NCBI GenBank assembly: GCA_018240695.1
Contig: JAFEFH010000005.1
Location: 1 to 64,000, forward strand
Direction: 5' to 3'
Length of the DNA stretch: 64,000 nucleotides
Source of the DNA: Pseudomonadota bacterium
Lineage (GTDB): Bacteria > Pseudomonadota > Alphaproteobacteria > Reyranellales > Reyranellaceae
The first letter of the stretch is position 1; the number at the start of each line of letters is the position of its first letter. Made by a program: the position numbers and the translations under genes. The notes under the pieces are model-generated. The model was not told the DNA's origin. It did no database searches and was given only the letters and a program-made list of their open reading frames with translations. Positions 1 to 12,943 of this stretch are shown here, one piece after another.

Positions 1-2384
<2,384 letters not shown>

Positions 2385-2388
<4 letters not shown>

Positions 2389-4580
2389 CGTCGCCCGCCC
2401 CCGCCACCCGCCCGCTCGCCCGCGAGGAAGCCGACGCGCTGGCCTATGCCCGCCATGGCGATCCGTTCAAGGTGCTCGGCCCGCAGGACACGCCGGCCGG
2501 CCGCGTGATCCGCACCTTCCTGCCCGGCGCCACCAAGGTCGAGGTGCTGCGCCGCAAGGACCGCGCGCGGATCGGCACACTGGAGCGCGGCGAGCCGGAC
2601 GGGCTGTTCGAGGGCATCGTCAACGACCGCGCGCCATATCTGCTGCAAATCACCTGGCCCGGCGCCGTGCAGGAGACCGAGGATCCGTACTCCTTCGGCC
2701 CGCAACTCGGCGAACTCGACCTCCATCTCTTCAACGAAGGCCGGCACTTCGAGATGGCGCGCGCGCTCGGCGCCAACGCGACCACCGTCGACGGCGTGAC
2801 CGGCGTGCGCTTCGCCGTCTGGGCGCCGAACGCCAGCCGCGTCGCCGTGATCGGCGACTTCAACGCCTGGGATACGCGCCGCCATCCGATGCGGCTGCGC
2901 TTTCCTGCCGGCGTGTGGGAGCTCTTCGTGCCGCGCCTGGGCTCCGGCGCGCGCTACAAGTTCGACATCGTAGGACGCAACGGCGAACGCCTGCCGCAGA
3001 AGGCCGATCCCGTCGCCCAGCAGGCCGAGAAGCCGCCGCAGACCGCGTCGATCGTGGCGGCGCCCGAGCCGCCAGCCTGGAGCGATGCCAAATGGATGGC
3101 GGGCCGCGCCGCCCGGCATGCGCCCGACGCGCCGATCTCGATCTACGAAGTGCATCTGGCGTCGTGGATGCACATGGACGGCGGCGTGTCGTGGGACAGC
3201 GCCGCCGACAAGCTGATCCCCTATGTCGTCGACATGGGCTTCACCCATCTCGAGCTGCTGCCCATCACCGAGCATCCCTTTGGCGGTTCCTGGGGCTACC
3301 AGCCGCTCGGCCTGTTCGCGCCGACCGGCCGCTACGGCTCGCCCGATGCCTTCGCGCGCTTCGTCGATCGCCTGCACAATGCCGGCATCGGCATCATCCT
3401 GGATTGGGTGCCGGCGCATTTCCCGACCGACAGCCACGGCCTCGCGCGCTTCGACGGCACGGCCCTCTACGAGCATCTCGACCCGCGCGAAGGCTTCCAT
3501 CACGACTGGAACACCTTCATCTACAATTTCGGGCGGCGCGAGGTGCAGGGCTTCCTGGTCGCCAGCGCCCTGCACTGGCTGGAGCATTTCCATGTCGACG
3601 GGCTGCGCGTCGATGCCGTGGCGTCGATGCTGTACCGCGACTATAGCCGCCCCGCCAACGACTGGGTGCCCAACATCCATGGCGGGCGCGAGCATCTCGA
3701 GGCGGTGGGCTTTCTCCAACACCTCAATGCCGTCGTGGCCGAGCGCTGCCCCGGCGCAATGGTCATTGCCGAGGAGTCGACGGCGTGGCCCGGCGTCACG
3801 CGGCCCGTCGCCGATCAGGGGCTTGGCTTCTCGTACAAGTGGAACATGGGCTGGATGCACGACTCGCTCCAATATATCGAGCGCGATCCCATCCACCGCG
3901 CCTGGCACCACAGCGAGATCACCTTCGGCCTGCTCTATGCCTTCTCCGAGCGCTTCATCCTGCCGATCTCGCATGACGAGGTGGTGCACGGCAAAGGCTC
4001 CCTGCTGGCCAAGATGCCGGGCGACCGCTGGCAGAAGTTCGCGAACCTGCGCGCCTATCTCGGCTTCATGTGGACGCATCCCGGCAAGAAGCTGCTGTTC
4101 ATGGGCTCGGAGATCGCCCAGGAGCGCGAATGGAACCATGACGGCGAGATCGACTGGCACCTGTTGGGCGATCCCGCCCATGCCGGCATCCAGCGGCTGG
4201 TGCGCGACCTCAACCGCGTCTACGCCAGCGAACCCGCGCTGCATGCGCGCGACACCGAAGGCACCGGCTTTCGCTGGATCGTTGGCGACGACGCCGCCAA
4301 CTCCGTGTTCGTCTACCTGCGCACCGGCGGCAAGGAGGCGGCGCCTGTTCTCGTCGCCTGCAACATGACACCGGCACCGCGGCACAACTACCGCATCGGC
4401 GTGCCCCAGGCCGGCGCCTGGCGCGAGATCGCCAACAGCGACTCGCAGTTCTATGGCGGCAGCAACATGGGCAACCAGGGCGTCGTGCGCACGACCGGCG
4501 ATCCTTCGCACGGCGAGCATCAGTCGATCGAGATCACGCTGCCTCCTCTCTCCACCATTCTGCTCCGCGCCGAGGCCTGA
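2385..4580 (+). CDS. glgB: 1,4-alpha-glucan branching enzyme
   Basis: The 731-residue enzyme introduces alpha-1,6 branches into glycogen-type glucan in the cytoplasm. A CBM48-type beta domain ([20 protein letters not shown]) is followed by the GH13 barrel with its conserved regions: [20 protein letters not shown] with the nucleophile Asp, VIAEEST with the acid Glu, and [11 protein letters not shown]. Length fits the family. The ATG at 2385 overlaps the TreS-Mak stop by 4 bases, and glgX starts 3 bases after the stop, so translation is probably coupled through the operon. Confidence 0.97.
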
Positions 4581-4583
4581 TCG

Positions 4584-6686
4584 ATGGCAAATTTTCCCGA
4601 CCGGCTCGCACCCGGCGCTCCGTATCCGCTGGGTGCGACGTGGGACGGCCTCGGCACGAACTTCGCGGTGTTCTCGGCCAATGCCACGCGCATCGATCTC
4701 TGCCTGTTCGATCCCGCGGGCCGGCGCGAGGTGGCGCGTCTCACTTTGCCCGAGCAAACCGACGAGGTGTGGCACGGTTACCTGCCGGGCGGCCGTACCG
4801 GGCTGATCTATGGCTACCGTGCCTACGGTCCCTATGAGCCGCAGCGCGGCCACCGCTTCAACCACCACAAGCTGTTGCTCGACCCCTACGCGCGCCTGAC
4901 GGCGGGCGAGCTCCGGCCGTCGGATGCGATGTTCGGCTATCGCGTGAATTCACCGCGGGCCGATCTCTCGTTCGATCGTCGCGACAGCGCGCCCGGCATG
5001 CTGAAGGCCGTCGTGACAAGCGACACGTTCCATTGGGCCGACGACCGGCCGCCGAACATCCCGTGGTCCGATACGGTGATTTACGAGGCGCATGTGAAGG
5101 GCCTGAGCCAGCTCCGACCCGACCTGCGGCCGCGCGAGCGCGGCACTTTCGCAGCCCTGGCCGATCCCGCGATGATCGACCATCTGCGCCGGCTGGGCAT
5201 CACCGCCGTCGAATTGATGCCGATCCACGCTTTCGTGCAGGACCGCTACCTGCTCGAGAAGAACCTGCGCAACTATTGGGGCTATAACACGCTCAGCTTC
5301 TTCGCGATCGAGCCGCAATACCTGTCCAACGGCTCGGTCGACGAAATGAAGATCGCCGTCCGCCGGCTGCACGCGGCCGGCATCGAGGTCATCCTCGACG
5401 TCGTCTACAACCATACCGCCGAAGGCAGCGAACTCGGGCCCACCCTGTCGTTCCGCGGCCTCGACAATGCGAGCTACTACCGCCTCGTTCCCGACAGTCC
5501 GCGCCACCACATCAACGACACCGGCACGGGCAACACGCTGAACCTTTCCCACCCGCGCGTATTGCAGATGGTGATGGATTCGCTGCGCTACTGGGTCGAG
5601 GAGTTCCATGTCGACGGTTTCCGCTTCGACTTGGGCGTGACGCTTGGACGCGAAGGCACCGGCTTCGATCCTGGATCGGGCTTCTTCGACGCCGTCCGTC
5701 AGGACCCAGTTCTGTCGCGCGTGAAACTGATCTCCGAGCCATGGGATCCGGGCCCGGGTGGTTACCAGCTCGGCCAGCATCCGCCAGGCTGGGCGGAGTG
5801 GAACGACCGCTTCCGCGACGGCATCCGCCGCTTCTGGCGCGCCGACGACAGCACGCGTTCGGACTTCGCCGCGCGCCTGGCCGGCTCGTCGGACCTGTTC
5901 GACCATCGCGGCCGCCGGCCCTGGGCATCGATCAACTTCGCGGCCTGTCACGACGGCTTCACGCTCGCCGACACGCTGAGCTATGCCGAGAAGCACAACG
6001 AGGCCAACGGCGAGGACAACAAGGACGGCTCGAACGACAACCAGTCCTCCAACTGGGGCGTCGAGGGGCCGACCAACGACAGCGCCATCTTGCAGACGCG
6101 CCGGCAGATCCAGCGCGCAATGCTCGCCACCGTCTTCCTGTCGCAGGGCACACCGATGCTTCTGAGCGGTGACGAATTCGGCCGCACGCAGAACGGCAAC
6201 AACAACGCCTATTGCCAGGACAACGAGATCTCCTGGCTCGACTGGACGCGCGCGGAGGCGCCGCAGGGGGAGGCTCTATCGGCCTTCGTGGCCCGCCTGA
6301 CGGCGTTGCGGCACAAGCACCCGATCCTGCGCTGCGACCGCTTCCTGCACGGCAAGAACGAGCCTGCGCCAGGGCTGCTCGACATCACCTGGTTCGACGA
6401 GCGCGGCATGGTTCTCTCGCCCGACGACTGGAACAACCCGCAGGGCCGGCTGCTGGCGTTGCGGCGCGCCGCCCGCGAAGACAATGGCTCCGTCACCATC
6501 CTGACCTCGTTCTTCAACTCCACGCCCGACGACCACAATTTCAAGCTCCTGGAGCCGCACCTGCCGATGCGCATGCTGATCGACTCCGCCGATCCGGCCG
6601 CTCCGGAGCGCGACTTCGAGGGCGAGGTCCCCGTGCGGGCGCGCAGTGTCGTGCTGACACGCAGCGTGCTGAAGAAGCCGTCGTGA
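4584..6686 (+). CDS. glgX: Glycogen debranching enzyme
   Basis: The 700-residue GH13 isoamylase-type enzyme hydrolyses alpha-1,6 linkages of short side chains. Visible regions are an N-terminal CBM48 (GTNFAVFSANATRIDLCLFD), ILDVVYNHTAEGSE, DGFRFDLGVTLGRE with the nucleophile Asp, LISEPWDPGPGGYQ with the acid Glu, and FAACHDGFTLADTLSY. The EGSELGPTLSFRGLDN segment is typical of GlgX. The stop overlaps the GTG start of treZ (GTGA). In this operon it would supply linear maltooligosaccharides to TreY. Confidence 0.96.
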   Translation: MANFPDRLAPGAPYPLGATWDGLGTNFAVFSANATRIDLCLFDPAGRREVARLTLPEQTDEVWHGYLPGGRTGLIYGYRAYGPYEPQRGHRFNHHKLLLDPYARLTAGELRPSDAMFGYRVNSPRADLSFDRRDSAPGMLKAVVTSDTFHWADDRPPNIPWSDTVIYEAHVKGLSQLRPDLRPRERGTFAALADPAMIDHLRRLGITAVELMPIHAFVQDRYLLEKNLRNYWGYNTLSFFAIEPQYLSNGSVDEMKIAVRRLHAAGIEVILDVVYNHTAEGSELGPTLSFRGLDNASYYRLVPDSPRHHINDTGTGNTLNLSHPRVLQMVMDSLRYWVEEFHVDGFRFDLGVTLGREGTGFDPGSGFFDAVRQDPVLSRVKLISEPWDPGPGGYQLGQHPPGWAEWNDRFRDGIRRFWRADDSTRSDFAARLAGSSDLFDHRGRRPWASINFAACHDGFTLADTLSYAEKHNEANGEDNKDGSNDNQSSNWGVEGPTNDSAILQTRRQIQRAMLATVFLSQGTPMLLSGDEFGRTQNGNNNAYCQDNEISWLDWTRAEAPQGEALSAFVARLTALRHKHPILRCDRFLHGKNEPAPGLLDITWFDERGMVLSPDDWNNPQGRLLALRRAAREDNGSVTILTSFFNSTPDDHNFKLLEPHLPMRMLIDSADPAAPERDFEGEVPVRARSVVLTRSVLKKPS

Positions 6687-8395
6687 GCCGCTTCGGCGCC
6701 ACCTGGCTCCGCAACGGCCGCGCGCGCTTCCGCCTGTGGGCTCCGGGTCAACGCGCGGTCGAACTCGAATTGAACGGCGGTGCAGTGTTTCCGATGGCCG
6801 CACGGGCCGGCGGCTGGTTCGAGGTCGAAGCCGACTGCGCGGTGGGAGACACCTATTTTTACAAGCTCGGCTCCGGCGAGAAGATTCCCGATCCGGCATC
6901 GCGAGCACAGGCCGAGGACGTCAGCGGTCCCAGTGTCGTCGTCGACCCCGGCGCCTTTGTCTGGCGCCAGGCTGCCTGGCGCGGGCGGCCGTGGCACGAA
7001 ACGGTACTCTACGAACTTCATGCCGGCAGCTTCGGTGGTTTTGCGGGCCTGCGCGCCGAGCTCGGGCGTCTCGCCGACCTCGGCATCACCGCTGTCGAAC
7101 TGATGCCCGTCGCCGACTTCGCCGGCAAACGCAACTGGGGCTATGACGGCGTGCTGCCCTATGCGCCCGACCGCGCCTACGGCACGCCCGACGAGCTGCG
7201 CACCCTGATCGACGAAGCCCACGAGCGCGGGCTCATGATGTTCCTCGACGTCGTCTACAATCACTTCGGGCCGGAGGGGAACTATCTCGGCCTCTACGCC
7301 CCGCAGTTCTTCCGTGACGACATCAAGACGCCTTGGGGGGCGGCCATCGACTTTCGCCGGCCCGAGGTGCGCCGCTTCTTCATCGAGAACGCGATCCACT
7401 GGGTGCAGGACTATCGCTTCGACGGCCTGCGCTTCGATGCGGTCCACGCCATCGCCGACGAGACTTTCCTCGACGAGATGGCGCGCGAGGTCCGCGCTTC
7501 CGTCGGTCCGGATCGACACGTGCATCTGGTGCTGGAGAACGACGACAACGTGGCCGACCACCTTCGCCACGGCTTCGACGCGCAGTGGAACGACGATGCG
7601 CATCATGTGCTGCATGTGCTGCTGTCGGGCGAACATGACGGCTATTACAGCGACTATGCCGCGCGACCGGCCGAGCAGCTGGCGCGATGCCTCGCTTCGG
7701 GCTTCGCCTATCAGGGCGATCCCTCGCCCTATCGCAAGGGCGCGCCGCGCGGCACGCCGAGCGACGACCTCGCGCCGACATCCTTCGTCTGGTTCCTCCA
7801 GAACCACGACCAGATCGGCAATCGTCCGCTCGGCGACCGGCTCGCCAGCCTGGCCGACCCGCAGGCGCTCCGTGCTGCGACGGCGATGCTGCTGCTCGCT
7901 CCGGGCATCCCCCTGCTTTTCATGGGCGAGGAGGAAGCGACCCGCACGCCTTTCCAGTTCTTCACCGACTTCACCGGCGATCTCGCGACGGCGGTGCGCG
8001 AAGGCCGCCGGCGGGAATTCGCGGGCTTCAAGGGGTTCGACGGCGAGGACATTCCCGACCCGAACGCCGTCGAGACCTTCGAGCGCAGCCGGTTCAAGCC
8101 CGAGCCCGAGGCGGAAGAGTTCCATCGCCGGCTGCTCGAGCTGCGGCGCACCCTGATCGTGCCGCGGCTTCCCGGCACGCGGTCGACCGGCGCGACGGCG
8201 ATCGGCCCAGCAGCGGTCTTCGCGCACTGGCGCATGGGCGACGGTGCGGTGATGTCGATCTTCGTCAACCTCGGACAGGATGTCTGCGCGACGGAGATGC
8301 CGCAGGGGCGGCCGATCTTCGCCACCGGTGGCACGGTGATCTCCGGTACGCTCCCCGGCTTCACCACGCTCGTCTTCCTGGATCCGCCGGCATGA
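6683..8395 (+). CDS. treZ: Maltooligosyltrehalose trehalohydrolase
   Basis: The 570-residue GH13 enzyme releases free trehalose from maltooligosyltrehalose made by TreY. I chose the GTG at 6683, which overlaps the glgX stop (GTGA); the frame is open further upstream, but the family-like sequence begins here (FGATWLRNGRARFRLWAPG). Conserved regions are MFLDVVYNHFGPEGNYL, DGLRFDAVHAIADE, LVLENDDN and FLQNHDQIGN. The stop overlaps the malQ ATG in ATGA. The pair treY/treZ is split by malQ, all in one operon. Confidence 0.95.
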   Translation: MSRFGATWLRNGRARFRLWAPGQRAVELELNGGAVFPMAARAGGWFEVEADCAVGDTYFYKLGSGEKIPDPASRAQAEDVSGPSVVVDPGAFVWRQAAWRGRPWHETVLYELHAGSFGGFAGLRAELGRLADLGITAVELMPVADFAGKRNWGYDGVLPYAPDRAYGTPDELRTLIDEAHERGLMMFLDVVYNHFGPEGNYLGLYAPQFFRDDIKTPWGAAIDFRRPEVRRFFIENAIHWVQDYRFDGLRFDAVHAIADETFLDEMAREVRASVGPDRHVHLVLENDDNVADHLRHGFDAQWNDDAHHVLHVLLSGEHDGYYSDYAARPAEQLARCLASGFAYQGDPSPYRKGAPRGTPSDDLAPTSFVWFLQNHDQIGNRPLGDRLASLADPQALRAATAMLLLAPGIPLLFMGEEEATRTPFQFFTDFTGDLATAVREGRRREFAGFKGFDGEDIPDPNAVETFERSRFKPEPEAEEFHRRLLELRRTLIVPRLPGTRSTGATAIGPAAVFAHWRMGDGAVMSIFVNLGQDVCATEMPQGRPIFATGGTVISGTLPGFTTLVFLDPPA

Positions 8396-10245
8396 CGGAC
8401 GACGCCGTCCGTACGCTCGCGCGCCGGGCAGGCATCGCCGTCGACTGGACGGATGCGGCGGGGGGCGCCCAGCAGGTTTCGATCCCGTCGCTCACCGCCA
8501 TCCTCGCAGCCCTGGGCCTGCCCTGCGCGACGCCCGGCGATCTCGCCGACAGCAAGCGGCGCATGGCCGAGCGGCAGGCCCGCTGTCCGTTGCTGACGGC
8601 GACGGTCGGCGCCCAGACGCCGCTGCCGGGACCCGAACTACCGGGCGCGGCGGAGATCGTGCTGGAGGACGGGACCGTTGCGCCGGTGAAGCTGCGCGCC
8701 ATCGACGGCGGGGTCGCTGTGCCGGCCATCCGCATTCCCGGCTATCACCGCCTGCGCTACGGCGACCGTGAAACGGGCCTCGCCGTAGCCCCCAGGCGCT
8801 GCGTGACCGTCGACGACATTGCACCCGATGCCCGGCCGTGGGGCGTGATGGCGCAGGTCTATTCGCTGCGGCGCGATGGCGACGGCGGGATCGGCGACAG
8901 CGGCGCCGTGGCCGAACTCGCGGAAGCCGCCGCGCGACGGGGCGCCGACGCCGTGACCTTGAGCCCCACGCACGCTTTGTTCCCGGCACGGCCCGAGCGC
9001 TACGGACCGTACTCGCCCTCGAGCCGTCTTTTCCTCAATCCATTGCTCGCGGACCCGTCCGCGGTATTCGGCAAGGACGCTGTGGGAAAAGTCCCGGAGG
9101 GCGGCGCCGGACTGATCGATTGGCCCGACGCCTCACGGGCGAAGTACGCGCTCTTTCGCCGGCTGTACGACCGATTCAGCGATCCAGGCCTCGTGGCCGA
9201 CTTCGAGAGGTTCGTCGCCACAGGCGGCGAGCGGCTCGCCGCTCACGCGCGCTTCGAAGCGGCACAGGAAGGCGCCCCCGGCGACGAGCGCTTCTCGCTG
9301 TTCCTCCAGTGGGTCGCGGATCGCGCCTTCGCTTCGGCGCAGTCGCGCGCGCGTGCCGCCGGCATGCGCATCGGATTGATCACCGACCTGGCCGTCGGCA
9401 TCGACCGCGACGGCAGCGAGGCGGCCACCCGACGGCAGGACCTCCTATCCGGCCTGAAGATCGGTGCACCGCCGGACGCGTTCAATCTCGCCGGCCAGGA
9501 CTGGGGGCTCACGACGTTCTCGCCCGACGGACTGGTTGCGGGCGGCTTCGAGCCGTTCATCGCCACCCTGCGCGCCGCGTTGCGTCATGCCGGCGGCGTG
9601 CGCATCGACCACGCCATGGGCCTGATGCGCCTCTGGCTCATTCCCGACGGCGCCGGCGCTGCGGACGGCGCCTATCTTTCCTATCCGCTCGACGACCTGC
9701 TGCGGCTGCTCGCGCTCGAATCGCATCGCCACAAGGCGATCGTGATCGGCGAGGATCTCGGTACCGTTCCGCCCGAGTTCCGCCGACGCTGCAAGCGCGC
9801 GGGCATCGCCGGCATGGACGTTCTGTGGTTCCAGCGCGACGGCGAGCGTTTCCTGCCACCCGCCAAATGGCGCAGCGATGCCGTTGCCATGACCACGACG
9901 CACGACCTGCCGACTGTCGCCGGCTGGTGGCGGAGCGAAGAGTCCGGTCGGGCGCCGCTGTGGCGCGCTTTCAGCGACGCCGAGGTCACGAGCGACGCAC
10001 AACCTGCGCCGGACGCGCCATCGACTGCCGTGGATGCCGCGGTCGCCTTCGTGGCCACCGCGTCCTCATCGCTCGCGCTGATCCCGATCGAGGATATCGT
10101 CGGCACCAGCGAGCAGCCCAATGTGCCGGGCACCCTCGACCAACATCCCAATTGGCGGCACCGCTTCGACCTGTCGGCCGAGGAGCTGCTGGCGGATCCC
10201 GCCGCCGAGCATCGCCTGCGCTCGATGCGGGAGCGCCGGGCGTGA
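8392..10245 (+). CDS. malQ: 4-alpha-glucanotransferase (amylomaltase)
   Basis: The 617-residue GH77 enzyme transfers alpha-1,4-glucan segments between maltooligosaccharides. The conserved order is visible: PYSPSSRLFLNPL in the N-terminal half, LITDLAVGIDRDGSEA, VRIDHAMGLMRLW with the nucleophile Asp, VIGEDLGTVPPEFR with the acid Glu, and TTTHDLPTVAGWW. It ends with NVPGTLDQHPNWRHR, a typical GH77 tail. The start ATG at 8392 overlaps the treZ stop, and its own stop overlaps the treY GTG. It can resize short glucans so that TreY and the branching enzyme can use them. Confidence 0.95.
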   Translation: MTDDAVRTLARRAGIAVDWTDAAGGAQQVSIPSLTAILAALGLPCATPGDLADSKRRMAERQARCPLLTATVGAQTPLPGPELPGAAEIVLEDGTVAPVKLRAIDGGVAVPAIRIPGYHRLRYGDRETGLAVAPRRCVTVDDIAPDARPWGVMAQVYSLRRDGDGGIGDSGAVAELAEAAARRGADAVTLSPTHALFPARPERYGPYSPSSRLFLNPLLADPSAVFGKDAVGKVPEGGAGLIDWPDASRAKYALFRRLYDRFSDPGLVADFERFVATGGERLAAHARFEAAQEGAPGDERFSLFLQWVADRAFASAQSRARAAGMRIGLITDLAVGIDRDGSEAATRRQDLLSGLKIGAPPDAFNLAGQDWGLTTFSPDGLVAGGFEPFIATLRAALRHAGGVRIDHAMGLMRLWLIPDGAGAADGAYLSYPLDDLLRLLALESHRHKAIVIGEDLGTVPPEFRRRCKRAGIAGMDVLWFQRDGERFLPPAKWRSDAVAMTTTHDLPTVAGWWRSEESGRAPLWRAFSDAEVTSDAQPAPDAPSTAVDAAVAFVATASSSLALIPIEDIVGTSEQPNVPGTLDQHPNWRHRFDLSAEELLADPAAEHRLRSMRERRA

Positions 10246-12518
10246 CGCCGCGCGCCACCCAGCGCCTGCAATTCCACAAGGGCTTCACCTTCGCCGATGC
10301 CGAAGCGCTCGTGCCCTACTTCGCCGACCTTGGCGTCAGCCACCTCTATGCCTCGCCGATCACCACGGCGCGCAAGGGCTCGATGCACGGCTATGACGTC
10401 GTCGATCCGACGACGGTCAATCCCGAGCTGGGCGGCGAAGCCGCCCTCGAACGCCTGTCGGCGGCATTGAAGCAGCGGAGCATGGGGCTAATCGTCGATA
10501 TCGTGCCCAACCACATGGCCGCGTCGCTCGAGAACGCGTGGTGGAAGGACGTGCTTACGCACGGCCGCGCCAGCCGTTACGCGCGCTCGTTCGACATCGA
10601 CTGGGATGCCGACGGCACGGTCTTCCTGCCCTGGCTCGACCGGCCCGCCGCCGGAGCCGACATCGCCGCGGAGGCCGCGAAGGCTGGCTTGCCGCAACCC
10701 GGCGCCTATCGGCTGGGGTGGTGGCGCACCGCCGGCGATCGCATCAACTGGCGGCGCTTCTTCGACATCAACGAACTCGTCTGCCTGCGCATGGAGGACG
10801 ACGAGACGTTCGAGCGCGTGCACGCGCTGGTGCTGCGCCTGTGCGCCGCCGGCACGATCGACGGGTTGCGGGTCGATCATGTCGACGGCCTCGCCGATCC
10901 CGCGGGTTACTGCCGCAAGCTGCGGCAACAGCTGGGCACGAAGTACCTCGTCGTCGAGAAGATCTTGCTCGCAGGCGAATCCCTGCCACAGAGCTGGCAG
11001 TGCGACGGCACGACCGGCTACGACTTCATGAACGAAGTGAGCGCACTCCAGCACGATCCCGAAGCCGCGACGCCACTCGCCGACGCCTGGGCGACGCTCA
11101 GCGGCCGAACGGGCGACTTCGCGGTCGAGGAAGAAGCCGCCCGCCGTGAAATTCTGGCACGCAGTTTCGGTGCCCAGCTCGAGGCCTGTGTCGACGCATT
11201 CGCACGCGCTTCCCGCTTCGAGGACATCAGCCGGCCGGCGCTACGCCGGGTGCTCACCGAACTGCTGGTCCATTTTCCGGTCTATCGCACTTATGCGACG
11301 GCCGAGACCCGGCCATCCGAGGACGCGCCGTTTCTCGCGCGGGCAGTGAGCGGCGCGAAGAGAACCGGCCTCCCATCGGACGGCTGGCTAATCGACCAGC
11401 TGCATGCCTGGTTCCAGGATCCCGCACAGGATGCCGAGCCGTTGCGGCGCTTCCAACAGCTGAGTGCGCCGATCGCGGCCAAGTCGGTCGAGGACACGGG
11501 CTTCTATCGCTACGGCCGTCTGTTGTCGCGTAACGATGTAGGCTTCGACCCGCATCGTTTCGGCAGTAGCGCCGCCGAGTTTCACGCGCAGATGCGGGCG
11601 CGGCAGAGGACGTTTCCGCAGGCAATGCTCGCCACCGCCACGCACGATCACAAGCGCGGCGAGGATGTCCGCGCCCGCCTGGCGCTTCTGAGTGAAGATC
11701 CCGCCGGCTGGACAACGCGCCTCGGCAACTGGATCGAGCGCGCGCCGCGGCTCGATCCGGCCGATCTCGCGATGCTGTTTCAGACGGTCGTCGGTGCATG
11801 GCCGCTCGACCTCGAGCTTGACGATGCGGCCGGGCGCAAAGTTTTCGCCGAGCGTGTCGCCGGCTGGCAGGAGAAGGCGTTGCGCGAGGCCAAGCTGCGT
11901 AGCGATTGGGCCCATCCCGATGAGGCATATGAAAAGCAGGCGCGTGATTTCACGGTCGCGCTGATCGCCGAGGACCGGCACCTCACGCTCCTCACCGACA
12001 TCTTCACCTTCATCCAGACGATCGCTCCCGCCGGCGCCGTCAACGCGCTCGCGCAGCTCGTGCTCAAGCTCACGGTGCCGGGCGTGCCCGATCTCTACCA
12101 GGGCACCGAGTATTGGGACTTCAGCCTGGTCGATCCCGACAACCGACGGCCTGTCGATTTCGCCGCACGCCGACGAAGCCTTGGGACCACGACGCTCGAC
12201 ATGGCGCTTCCCAGTTGGCGCGACGGTCGCCTCAAGCAAATCGTCGTGGAACGCCTTCTCGCGCTGCGGCGGGCGAAGCCTCAGCTGTTCAGCGACGGCA
12301 GCTACGAGCCGATCGAGGCACCCGCGCATCTGGTGGCGTTTCGCCGCCGCCACGGTGCCGATGCGGTGCATGTCGTGGTGCCGCGTCTCGCGGGACACCT
12401 GGTGCTCGATCCCGGCCAGATCACGTTGAACAAGGACGCCGCGTTCCGGCTGGCAGGCGATGCAGAACTCTTCGACGATCGCCTGCCGCTTTCGGTGTTT
12501 TCCACATTCCGGCGCTGA
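10242..12518 (+). CDS. treY: Maltooligosyltrehalose synthase
   Basis: The 758-residue GH13 enzyme converts the reducing-end alpha-1,4 bond of maltooligosaccharides into the alpha,alpha-1,1 bond of trehalose. The GTG at 10242 overlaps the malQ stop. The N-terminus (TQRLQFHKGFTFADAEALVP, then YASPITTARKGSMHGYDVVD) is characteristic of TreY. GH13 regions are LIVDIVPNHMAAS, DGLRVDHVDGLADP, LVVEKILLAGE and ATATHDHKRGEDVRARL. The C-terminal PDLYQGTEYWDFSLVDPDNR is diagnostic. This is the last gene of the operon. Confidence 0.96.
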   Translation: MTPRATQRLQFHKGFTFADAEALVPYFADLGVSHLYASPITTARKGSMHGYDVVDPTTVNPELGGEAALERLSAALKQRSMGLIVDIVPNHMAASLENAWWKDVLTHGRASRYARSFDIDWDADGTVFLPWLDRPAAGADIAAEAAKAGLPQPGAYRLGWWRTAGDRINWRRFFDINELVCLRMEDDETFERVHALVLRLCAAGTIDGLRVDHVDGLADPAGYCRKLRQQLGTKYLVVEKILLAGESLPQSWQCDGTTGYDFMNEVSALQHDPEAATPLADAWATLSGRTGDFAVEEEAARREILARSFGAQLEACVDAFARASRFEDISRPALRRVLTELLVHFPVYRTYATAETRPSEDAPFLARAVSGAKRTGLPSDGWLIDQLHAWFQDPAQDAEPLRRFQQLSAPIAAKSVEDTGFYRYGRLLSRNDVGFDPHRFGSSAAEFHAQMRARQRTFPQAMLATATHDHKRGEDVRARLALLSEDPAGWTTRLGNWIERAPRLDPADLAMLFQTVVGAWPLDLELDDAAGRKVFAERVAGWQEKALREAKLRSDWAHPDEAYEKQARDFTVALIAEDRHLTLLTDIFTFIQTIAPAGAVNALAQLVLKLTVPGVPDLYQGTEYWDFSLVDPDNRRPVDFAARRRSLGTTTLDMALPSWRDGRLKQIVVERLLALRRAKPQLFSDGSYEPIEAPAHLVAFRRRHGADAVHVVVPRLAGHLVLDPGQITLNKDAAFRLAGDAELFDDRLPLSVFSTFRR

Positions 12519-12943
12519 CGGCGCTCGGTAAAAATAGACCATCGCGGCGGCGTGGAATGCAGACACGCAGCTTACGCACGGGAGCCGAGGGGAGGGAAAT
12601 ACCCGAGAGCGGAAATCCGTCAGCTAGCGACCATGACCTCACGGTGCGTAGGTAGCAAAACATGGTCAGCCGGAGTGGCGCCCGGCCCGCGAGTATTTTC
12701 CCCGCCCCTGCACGTATCGACACTTGCTGTGGCATTGCTGTGATCGACGGCATTTTTCTGCCACCCGCTCTTGCCGCAGTGCAGCAAAGCGACAAGATTT
12801 TGCCAGACTTGAACTTCACCCTCCGCCACCGCTGACATTGGCCCGGCCCAAGGCCGGCCTGCGTCAGATCGGCAATGACGCTGCTTTTTTGCAACCCGGT
12901 TCCGCAGCGACCGTTTGACGATTCGGGGCACGGCGACGTGAAC
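12519..12943. other. Non-coding region between treY and the lipoprotein gene
   Basis: About 425 bases with no convincing gene. No poly-T terminator follows treY. A short self-complementary GC stretch (GGCCCGGCCCAAGGCCGGCC, near 12840-12859) could form a hairpin. The part before 12944 is slightly richer in A/T and may hold the promoter of the lipoprotein/two-component unit, but I see no clear -35/-10 pair and no copy of the EPS direct-repeat box. Confidence 0.5.

Noticed and set aside
9376-9383. TTGATCAC inside malQ (and again at 18940 and 35608) as further EPS boxes
   Set aside because: They are inside coding sequence and lack the GNCAC half-site 11 bp upstream; they serve as negative controls for the box.
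12875-12943. Earlier start for the lipoprotein gene
   Set aside because: It would put 23 extra polar residues before the lipoprotein signal peptide, which must be N-terminal.
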